Assembly: GCA_030760725.1 (NCBI GenBank) | Contig: JASWHV010000010.1 | Location: forward strand, 37,949,760-38,013,759 | Origin: Neostapfia colusana | Taxonomy: Eukaryota; Streptophyta; Magnoliopsida; Poales; Poaceae | Direction of reading: 5' to 3' | DNA: 64,000 nt | Shown: one piece after another, positions 32,865-41,548 of the stretch | Numbering within the stretch: position 1 is the first letter of the stretch | Layout of the letters: the number at the start of each line of letters is the position of its first letter | Notes under the pieces: generated by a model | What the model was told of the DNA's origin: nothing | The model's input: only the letters and a program-made list of their open reading frames with translations | Databases searched by the model: none | Position numbers and translations under genes: made by a program

Positions 32865-33000
32865 TTTTTTTTCTTTTTCTTTTTTCTTTTCTCTTTTCTT
32901 TTCATTTTTTCTTATTTCTTTTCTCTTTTTCCTTTTTCTTTTTTTTTTATTTTTTTTCTTTTTTTCTCTTTTTTTCTTTTTTCCTTGTTCTTATATCTCT
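32865..33000 (+). repeat. Pyrimidine-rich (CTTTT)n tract in the LINE 3' UTR
   Basis: About 135 bases are almost pure T and C between the stop codon and the conserved LINE tail. Confidence 0.85.
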
Positions 33001-33584
33001 TCCTCTCTTTTACTTTATTGATATTGGGTTTCATGTCTAGCCGACCCCAACAGGCTTGGGATAAAGGCTTGGTTGTTGTTGTTGTTGTTGTCAGATTTCA
33101 GTTCAAAGTTCAAATAGACACAACATGGGGTAGGAGAATCCAAAAATAGTGAAACAAATTTTGTTGGATTCCTCTACGTAACACCCCAAAAATCTGGTTA
33201 AGACCCTAAATCATGTTAAGAGGGGAATTTAAAAATTTTTGGACGTGTTGCATGTTTTGCAAAAATTCAAATTCAAACTGGAATTCAAATTAAACTCAAA
33301 ACAGAAAAGAAATAGAAAAAAAGAAAAAGGAAAACAGAAAAAAAAACCGGCCAGAGGGCCGAAACCCACCAGCCGGCTCAATCAGCCCCCGCGCCAGCCC
33401 GCAGCCGCGCGCGCCTTTTCCTCCCACTGACAGGCGGGGCCGCTAGCCCTTCTTTTACCTTGCGCCCGCGCCGGGATTCTCTCACCCCGAATCAAAACCG
33501 ACCCGGATTCCATTGCATCCCCGCCAAATTCCGTTCGTAGGCGACGCGAACTCGATCTAAACCACCCCGCCACCCTTCCCCGTC

Positions 33585-33592
33585 TATAAAAA
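33585..33592 (+). promoter_or_regulatory. TATA box of the F1-d 5' LTR
   Basis: TATAAAAA in a GC-rich context. The same octamer is conserved at the equivalent place in the 3' LTR (41957-41964), F1-f (57901-57908) and, on the minus strand, F1-b, F1-c and F1-e (53329-53336). Confidence 0.75.
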
Positions 33593-33783
33593 CCCCGACC
33601 TCGTTCTGTTTTTCCCACGCGATCCACCGATATTTCTCCGGTGAGAAACCGAGCCTTCTCCGGCGAATTCTGGCCGATCTAAGCTCGGAAATTCCGATCT
33701 AACTCGCTGGTCTTGATCCACCGCCTCCGGGGAACACTGCAGGTGCAGAAAACTCGGTGACTTGCGGTTCAAACACAGCGCCG

Positions 33784-36360
33784 ATGAGCCTCGCCGTGGT
33801 TTCAATTCGGACCTCGTCGCCGACCGCCTTCCAGGACCTCCGAGCTCAAGAAAAACCCCGAGGTGAAATCCCCGACCTCCCCTCCACCGATCTATGCCAT
33901 AACATCACAGTTCTAGGAAGAATTCCCGAGGATCCGAAACTCTCCGGCGAGATCGCCGCCTCCCGCGGCCGTGCGCCGCCGGCAGTGCCGCCAGCGCTCG
34001 ATCAGAGCGACGTGGCCGCTTGTGCGCCGTCTATTTTAAATTGCACGGTAGACTTTAAATCCCCGCGTACCGGTTCGGCGCTATAATCTCAGCCGTTTGT
34101 TTTAAATCAGACGGTCCACGTCAGCCCCGCGTTATAAAGACTGGAAATCTTACGTGCTACCCCCTGGGCTTCTCGGGAAATAAGAGCTGGCCCCGGAAAC
34201 ATCTGATCTAGCCCCTGGAACTTCAGAAAATCATGTAAATTCATTTAAAAAACAGTTTTAGCCCCTGGACTTAATAAAAATTAGGAAAAACTCCTCTGTT
34301 ATGTATAGCTAGACCCCTGAAAATTTTTAAAATAATATTATAGACCCTGTAGTGGGGTGAGTTCACCTTTTTAGCCCTGTTTAATATTTAATTTAGGAAA
34401 TTGAATATGTGGCTAGTGTTTAAAATTTAAAAAGTGGGACAAACATATTGTCAAAATTAAATTAAAAACTTTCTCAGTATTTAGAAAACTTTGGAGTGAG
34501 ATAAAAACATATTTTGGGCTGAAGTAAATCAGTTTAATTTATTATTCACATTTAGGGACACATTTTTAAGTAAAGAATAGTTCTAGAAAATAGGGAAAAT
34601 AATTGTAAAATAGTTTACATCATAGGAAAAGGTCAAAATATATTAGCAAATATTTTAGATCAGAATCTATTCTGTTTAGATGATGTGTCTTGTTATTTTT
34701 ATAATAAAGTTCACATTTAGGCATAGGAAATAAATTTGAAAATATAGCAAATAGTAAATGATAAATGGAGTTCTAAAATCCAAAGAATTCAGTTTAGTGT
34801 TGGTAGAAATTAGAAAGACACATATGGAGAAGGAAAATACCTTTCATGCATACTAGGTAGCTAAAAGGTGTAGTAATTGAATATAAAGAATTTATTTAAA
34901 TTGGAAACTCATATATATAGTATGTAAGTATAAATGTGAACACAAAAGTAGGAATCATATACATATGATCAAAAGTGCATGCAAGCCACAAATCAACACA
35001 CATAGAGTAACCACAACACATATAATGGTGAATGACTTTCATAAATATGAATGTGTGGTTTGTATGAAGTGGAAGTGTGAACTATGTCTTATGGATTGTT
35101 GTTTTTCTTTTGCTATGTGTGATGGTATGATGTAGAACCTGCTCAAGAGCAAGTTATTCCTTTCCAAGATCAGGATTACCCATTTCAAGAGCAGCAGGAA
35201 GGAGGCAAGTGTCCTTGACCACTTTGATCCTATGCTAGGATGTGTAGCTAGAATTATTTGCATTGTCAATTGAAATATGAAACCCATGCTAGGATGTTTC
35301 CCTAGAATTGCATTACCTTGTTTCCTTGTAGCTTGGGTTGGGATTCATTTATCATGTCATTTATTATTATGCATATGCTTAGCCATGCTTAGAATGGGAT
35401 AATTTGGATTTCAGATCATCAGTTTATTTTACCATACTCTTGAATGAGATATTGTGAGTTATGTAGAGGTAGGGATCAAGGCAAGTTGGATGTTTTGGTT
35501 GTGTGCTGGGTGCACGAGACTTGGGTTTGTGTTTAGTACTTGCCTGGATCCTAGGGACCGGTTCATGGAGCATGTAACCTGGCTTTACCGTGCCAACCAC
35601 ATGCTGGGATGGGGCAGCTTGGCCAATTAATTAGGTGTATCCCCGGCGTAGTATGGGTGTGTTGGATGGTGCGGGGAGTAGGTGTCAGCTGGACTACCAT
35701 ATGAACCGCAAGGCTCAAGAGGGGGCCACTGCAGCGGGGTTGGAGCCTCTTGTATGCTGTTAGGGGTGAAACCTCAGTGGGCCCACGGTCGTCGGGAATC
35801 CCTTTGTAAAGGCTTCGTAGTGATCTCCTGGCTACACACCTGGGAAGTGTGAATGTGGTTCGTAGCCACTGGCATAATGGAGGTTCTTTTAGTCCACCCG
35901 GCAACGGGGGATGAAATTACTACATGTGGGTACAGTGGTACAAACTCTGCAGAGTCAAAACTGTCATGACAGCCGTGCTCACGGTCAAGAGCCGCTTGGA
36001 CTTATTCATGATTAGAGGATTGATGGTTTTGGAAGTTGTGGATGTTAAGCGGGGAGCTTAACATTTGAAATGATGTTATGGTTCTTGGATTATGGTGATG
36101 GGATGGGAGATTGGGACCATTTCACCTGTGTAGTAATGTAGGTGCTTAATAAGCTAGAGTGATAGGTATTAATTGCGTAGTGCTTTAACCATGAGTTCAA
36201 CCTCTCCTTGTTCTAGCCATGCATGATATAATTTTCCCACACTTGCTGAGTACCATTGGTACTCAAACTTGCATATTTTGTTGGTTTATATTGCTGCTCA
36301 GGTCAAGATAATGAGGTGGTGTATAATGACCAAGACTTTGGACCCGAAGAAGGTTTCTAG
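33784..36360 (+). other. LTR reading frame of F1-d: three predicted exons
   Basis: Exon 1 frame ends CGA G at 33862 before the donor GAG|GTGAAA; intron 33863-35135. Exon 2 is 35136-35204 (69 nt, after GATGTAG), encoding FQDQDYPFQEQQEG, and ends at the GC donor GAG|GCAAGT; intron 35205-36301. Exon 3 starts at 36302 after TTGCTGCTCAG and encodes QDNEVVYNDQDFGPEEGF, with TAG at 36358-36360. All junctions are phase 1, so the frame runs through. AATAAA follows 146 bases later. The ATG at 33784 is particular to this copy; other copies have ACG there, so the natural start is unresolved. The product would be short and acidic, function unknown. The exon chain is inferred from sequence only. Confidence 0.55.
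35944..35984 (+). other. Three adjacent palindromes in the F1 LTR
   Basis: ACTCTGCAGAGT (35944-35955), CTGTCATGACAG (35961-35972) and CCGTGCTCACGG (35973-35984) follow one another. The arms are kept in all F1 LTRs I checked, while the centre of the second varies (AT, AA or TT). They lie in the predicted second intron. Confidence 0.7.
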
Positions 36361-36505
36361 GTTCATGGAGACCCCCGGGCAACGCCTGTGACGGAGCCCT
36401 CAAGAATAATATTCCGCTGCTAGTTTATTTACTTGTGATGAACTTATTATTGTCCCTCAAGACATTTGCTATGTAAGACTGATTTATATTCGACACCTGG
36501 CTTGT

Positions 36506-36511
36506 AATAAA
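36506..36511 (+). terminator. Poly(A) signal AATAAA, F1-d 5' LTR
   Basis: AATAAA lies about 100 bp before the LTR end and just before the U5 hairpin. It is conserved in F1-f at 60831-60836. Confidence 0.6.
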
Positions 36512-36530
36512 TGATGTTTCACTATTTGTC

Positions 36531-36569
36531 ATCACATGTATGAGAAAATGATCCTGGCATACATGTGAT
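36531..36569 (+). other. Conserved hairpin near the LTR end
   Basis: ATCACATGTATG (36531-36542) and CATACATGTGAT (36558-36569) form a perfect 12-bp stem around a 15-nt loop, about 40 nt before the primer site. The stem is unchanged in all seven F1 LTR ends in the window (for example 60856-60894); one loop base differs in the F1-d 3' LTR. Confidence 0.85.
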
Positions 36570-36611
36570 ATTCACTCGGTTGTTCTTCGGATAAACCGGG
36601 TGTGACAGAAG

Positions 36612-36624
36612 TGGTATCAGAGCC
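36612..36624 (+). promoter_or_regulatory. Primer-binding site of F1-d (tRNA-iMet)
   Basis: TGGTATCAGAGCC begins four bases after the LTR end, complementary to the 3' end of initiator tRNA-Met. Confidence 0.95.
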
Positions 36625-36706
36625 AGGTTGCCCGTAGGAACGTGGACCTAGGTAGAAATGGACGTACTTAAGGGCCTTATTTTCTTAAAAACTATTTTTT
36701 TACAAG

Positions 36707-36826
36707 GTATGTGTTGAAAAGTGTGATTTAATGAGTCACTTTCTTCATCTTATCCCAATTTTCATTAAAAATAGGATTTTTGTTTAAAAGTTTATCTAAC
36801 CTAAGTTTAAATGCTTTTTGTTTTAG
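36707..36826 (+). other. Predicted 120-nt leader intron before orf0 (F1-d)
   Basis: The donor is ACAAG|GTATGT, there is a CTAAC branch motif at 36796-36800, the interior is U-rich, and the acceptor TTTTGTTTTAG abuts the orf0 ATG. Equivalent segments occur in F1-a (940-1059), F1-c (8119-8239) and F1-f (61031-61149), with donor AAG|GTGTG. Length and composition fit a normal plant intron. Confidence 0.65.
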
Positions 36827-37606
36827 ATGGTTCGCATGATTCGCACCGCTCGCAAGTCCACAGGAGGGAGAGTTCCCGTAGTTGCCCTTGCTGAAAGAGA
36901 GGAGAGCCGTCCGGTGACGTACCTTTCCTACGGATTGGCAGTAGGAGGCTTGTTGCGCCGTCTTCGACGTATGCTCGAAGCCACCGGCAATACGGGCAAG
37001 CTAATCATCCACTATAACTCCACCAGGACCATCCGTGAGAAGAGGGAAGAATGGAGTTCAGAGATGAGGATTATACACGAAAATCGGCTGCTTAAGATCC
37101 ACCGCTGTCCAGCTTGTAGAGCGACACAGGTCGATGCGGAGAAAGATGTCACCTAGGAGGCCATCACCTGCCAGAGTCACATCTATCGTCGCCACCTGGA
37201 CAGGACTGAGTACATGTATGTCCTCCAGCGTGAGAGTGGTACCACGGAGTACAAGTACCCGCCAGTGCAGCAAGGGACTTCTCATGAGCACATGGACTTG
37301 TGCTTGGAGGATGCTGCTATGCTCAGCACTCGACTGCAGGAGTGTCAGCAAGAACTTCAGGATGTCCGGGACACCCTGAAGGAAACGGAGGCGTTGCTGC
37401 GAGCCTGCTTAAGGGCGAGAGAAAGAGGAGATGGGAATAAACTGTGTGTCACCATGAATGATACATGGACTCCTGACTCCCCAGATCGCCGGGCGATCAG
37501 GCGTCGTCACACTTCTCCACCAGCAGCCTCCCCACCCAAAGCAGAGTCAGAAGGCAGCCGAAATGATGAGGAAGATCCCGAGGAGCCAGCTCAAGAAAAC
37601 GAGTAG
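36827..37606 (+). pseudogene. orf0 of F1-d, one nonsense codon
   Basis: A 260-codon frame collinear with F1-f orf0. A TAG at 37154-37156 replaces Trp (TGG in F1-f) after QVDAEKDVT; the rest of the frame stays open to TAG at 37604-37606. The coiled-coil and acidic tail codons are preserved downstream of the stop. The 304 bases to gag hold a gag 3' splice-like end and nothing else recognised. Confidence 0.9.
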
Positions 37607-37910
37607 TGTAGAGTCCTTCCCTTAGCTAGCAAGATGTCGAATAGTCGAGTAGTTACGTTAAGTTAATGGTGTGTTAATGCTTGGTGTGTGACGTGAGTTG
37701 TGGAAGCCATGAGCAGTTGTCCACAGCCTCGTCTTCAGATTGTTTTGCCCTGGTGTGTGAACCCACATGAAATAATATTGCATTCATTTTTGTGTGAGAA
37801 ATGAACCCTCAGAAAAGTATAACAAAGCTTCAACACTCCGAAGTACAAACAAATGAAAGTAGTAAGATGATACTAAATTCTTTCAAATTAACATTGGTTG
37901 ATTCTGCCAG

Positions 37911-40900
37911 ATGGCCGGAAGAGGAAAAGGACGTGCTGCCATCCCCGCCAACAACAACGATGAGGCATGCAACCCTCATCTTTCTAGAGGCCAGGACCGG
38001 GGTGGTCGCCGTGAAGGAGTTGATCCCCTCCACCAAATGCTGGAGAATCAGAATCAGCTCATCCAGAACTTGACTCAAGTGGTGGCCAACTTGCATCAAG
38101 TTCCACCTCCACAAGCTGCACCACGCCAACCAAGGTTGAGTGAGTTTCTAGGAACTCAACCTCCAAAGTTTGCAAGTGCTGCTGAGCCTCTGGAGGCAGA
38201 TGATTGGCTTAAGACCATTGAGAGCAAGATGAGGATCATACAGTGCCAAGGGTATGAGAGGGTGCTGTTTGCCTCTCATCAATTGCATGGACCTGCTGCT
38301 GATTGGTGGACCGCCTACGTGACTGCCCATCATGACCCTGAGAACATCACTTGGGACGAGTTCAAGCGTAGCTTCCGCAACCATTACATCCCAAGAGGTG
38401 AACTCAAAAACAAGAGGAAGGAGTTTTTGGGACTGCAGCAGGGAAACATGACGGTGAGGGAATACCTCACTAAATTTACTCAACTATCCCGTTATGCCCC
38501 ATGGGACATAGAGACTGATGAGCAGAAACAAGATTGTTTCGTGGAGGGACTTACCGCAGAGATGCAGTGTGCAATGTCCTCAAATGAGTATGAAAGCTTC
38601 CAAAAGATGGTGGACAGAGCATTTGTGGTAGAAAGGAAGCTAAAGGCCTTGGAAAATGAGAATAAGAGGAAGGCCGGGTGGTCACATCAAGCCTCAGGGA
38701 GCAACACCCGCCCACGTCTGATGCAGCAACCTGCAGGGCAGACGAACCGTGCTGCGGTACCCTACTCAGCACCAAGAGGGTACAACCCAAACTACAGGCC
38801 TCCGGCAGCACCAGCACAGCCACAACGTCAGTTTGTACAGCAGCCTCGCCCCGCATATCCACCTCGACCAGCAGTACAGGGACCCCCAAACCAACCCCAA
38901 GACAGCAAAGGCCAGGCACCTAAGGTTGGGGTGCAATGTTTTAGCTGTGGTGAAGTGGGGCACTACGCCCATAAGTGTCCAAAGAAGAAGCCCACGCAGC
39001 CACAACAGCAGAATGTAATGAGAGGACGGGTGAACCACGTCACTATGGAGGAAGCACAAGAGGCACCCGACGTGGTAGTTGGTAAGTTTCCTGCCAATTT
39101 ACACATTGCAACCCTGCTGTTTGATTTTGGTGCTACCCACTCATTCATTGCTCAAGGGTTTGTTAAGAAGCATGACCTAGCAACAACACAATTGAACCAT
39201 ATGCTAGCCGTAAATTCTCCAGGTGGAGAAATAAGGACATGACAAGTGTGTCCCAAAGTGAACCTAGACAGTAATGGGGTAGTATTTACTGCTAACCTCA
39301 TAGTGATAGATTCACAAGGGATAGATATTATTTTGGGTATGGATTGGTTGACCAAACATAAAGGAATCATCCATTGTTCGACCAGAACGGTGGAACTAAC
39401 TCACCCTAGTGGCACAAGAGTAAAGTTCATAACAATACACGAGCCTAGGAGGGATATTAAATTAAATCAAGTTGAGGTGAAAGTTTAGGAGATCAGGACC
39501 ATCAGGGAATATCCAGATGTTTTTCCGGAGGAGTTGCCAGGTATGCCTCCCGATCGTGAAGTGGAATTTGCAATTGAGCTAGTGCCTGGAACAGCCCCGA
39601 TATACAAGAGACCTTATCGGATGGACTCCAAGCAGCTAGAAGAACTCAAGGATCATTTGAGAGAATTGACGGAGAAGGGGTATATTCGCCCTAGTTCCTC
39701 ACCATGGGGAGCTCCGGTGATATTTGTGCCCAAGAAGGACGGAACCCAAAGGTTATGCGTGGATTACCGTGCCTTGAATGAGGTAACCATCAAGAACAAG
39801 TACCCATTACCCCGCATTGAAGACTTGTTTGATCAGTTGAGGGGAGCTTGTGAGTTCTCGAAAATTGATCTCAGGTCGGGATACCACCAACTCAAGATAA
39901 GGCAATCTGATATTCCCAAGATAGCTTTCGTATCTCGGTACGGACTATATGAATACACTGTCATGCCTTTCGGGCTAACTAATGCCCCGGCATACTTCAT
40001 GTATCTCATGAACAAGGTATTCATGGAATATCTGGGCAAATTTGTGGTGGTTTTCATAGATGACATTCTCGTCTTCTCCTAAGATGAAGAAGAACATGAG
40101 AAACATCTAAGGTTGGTGTTGCAAAGGCTGAGAGAACACCAACTATATGCCAAGTTGAGCAAGTGTGAGTTTTGGCTGAAGAGAGTTCCCTTCTTAAGAC
40201 ATATAATCTCGGAGGGATGAATCTCCGTAGATCCCGCCAAAATCGAGGATATACAAAAGTGGAAGACCCCTGAAAATGTCGGGGAAGTTCGAAGCTTCTT
40301 AGGATTGGCTGTATACTATCGACGGTTTATTGAGGGATTCTCCAAGATCTCGAGACCTCTCACCAAACTGTTGAAGAAGGGAATCATATTCACATGGACG
40401 CTACAGTGCGAGATGAGTTTTCAGGAGCTAAAGAAAAGATTGACAACAGCCCCAGTGTTGGTTATGCCAGATATGCAGAAGAATTTCACAGTGTACTCCG
40501 ATGCCTCTGGAAACGGGTTGGGATGTGTTCTCATGCAAGAAGGGCATGTCATGGCATATGCATCCCGGCAGCTTCGGAAGCACGAGAAAAACTATCCTAC
40601 ACATGACCTAGAACTAGCCGCAGTGGTACACGCGTTGAAAATTTGGCGACACTATTTGATGGGGAAGAGGACAGAGATATATGCGGATCATAAGAGTTTG
40701 AAGTACATTTTCACACAGCCAGATCTTAACCTCAGACAAAGGAGATCGTTAGAGCTAATCAATGACTTTGATGTGGGCATCAACTATCATCCTGGGAAAG
40801 CAAACGTCGTGGCCGATGCTTTAAATCGGAAAGTGCAGGTCAATAAGTTGAGTTTGAAGGACATGCCTGCAGAATTGAAGGACGAGGTTATAAGGCTCAA

Positions 40901-41536
40901 TCTATGCCTGGTAAATAGTGGGGAAGCCATCGCCATGGAAGTGGACTCCAAACTCGAGCAAGAAATCCGCGAGGGTCAAAAGAAAGACGAGAAGATACAA
41001 GAGATCAGACAACTCATCAAGGAAAATAAAGCTCCTGGTTTTAGAGCTATGCCGATGTACGAAGAAGAGAGCTCGTTTTCAACGTGGGAGACTATGTCTA
41101 TCTCAAGGTGTCCCCTATTAGAGGACTTCGTCGGTTCAAGGTGAAAGGGAAGTTGTCACCTCGATACATCGGACCCTTTCAAGTTCTGGAAAGGAAAGGC
41201 GAAGTGGCGTATCAACTAGAGTTACCGACTCGTCTATCGGATGTGCACGATGTATTCCATGTGTCACAACTCAAGAAATGCCTGAGGACGCCTGAAGAGG
41301 TGCTACCCATGAATGAAGTGAACGTAGCTGAGGATTTGTCTTATGCCGAGCAACCATACAAGATTTTGGAGACAATGGAACGCCTCACCAGAAATAAAAC
41401 AATCCGGATGTGCATGGTGCAGTGGAAGCATCACTTAGAAGAGGAAGCCACCTGGAGCGGGAAGATGAGCTCAAGGCACAATTTCCGGAATTGTTTTCTT
41501 AGAACCACCAAATCTCGAGGACGAGATTTCTTTTAA
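37911..41536 (+). pseudogene. gag-pol of F1-d, four stops and integrase deletion
   Basis: The ATG at 37911 directly follows GATTCTGCCAG. Gag core, CX2CX4HX4C knuckle (CFSCGEVGHYAHKC) and protease (FDFGATHSF, where other copies have FDSGATHSF) are recognisable. Nonsense codons: TGA 39240, TAG 39486, TAA 40080 and TGA 40218. Reverse transcriptase (FIDD) and RNase H follow. After KENKAPGFR about 880 bp are missing relative to F1-e, taking the integrase zinc finger and catalytic core and shifting the frame. The last frame (to 41536) carries the integrase C-terminal part and a chromodomain-like tail. This copy could not make a functional integrase. Confidence 0.95.
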
Positions 41537-41548
41537 GGGGGGTAGAGC
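41531..41548 (+). promoter_or_regulatory. Polypurine tract of F1-d
   Basis: TTTTAAGGGGGGTAGAGC lies immediately before the 3' LTR start at 41549. Confidence 0.9.

Larger units (their letters stand above)
29755..33090 (+). mobile_element. RTE-type LINE, apparently full coding capacity
   Basis: A non-LTR retrotransposon inserted in F2-d. It has a single long ORF, a pyrimidine-rich 3' region, the tail motif CAGGCTTGGGATAAAGGCTT and a terminal (GTT)n run ending near 33090, all typical of plant RTE elements. The 5' end is uncertain (about 29755-29790), and I could not find a clear target duplication around it. Its intact ORF suggests that it is younger than the F2-a debris it sits beside. Confidence 0.8.
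33177..36607 (+). repeat. 5' LTR of F1-d (3,431 bp)
   Basis: Landmarks are the TATA box 33585-33592, exon 1 donor at 33863, middle exon 35136-35204, palindrome cluster 35944-35984, last exon from 36302 with TAG at 36358-36360, AATAAA 36506-36511 and the U5 hairpin 36531-36569. If the TATA box and poly(A) signal are the ones used, U3 is only about 0.45 kb and R about 2.9 kb. Confidence 0.95.

Noticed and set aside
32865..33000. Pyrimidine tract as a CRISPR or satellite array
   Set aside because: Low-complexity LINE 3' UTR without spacer structure or fixed unit.
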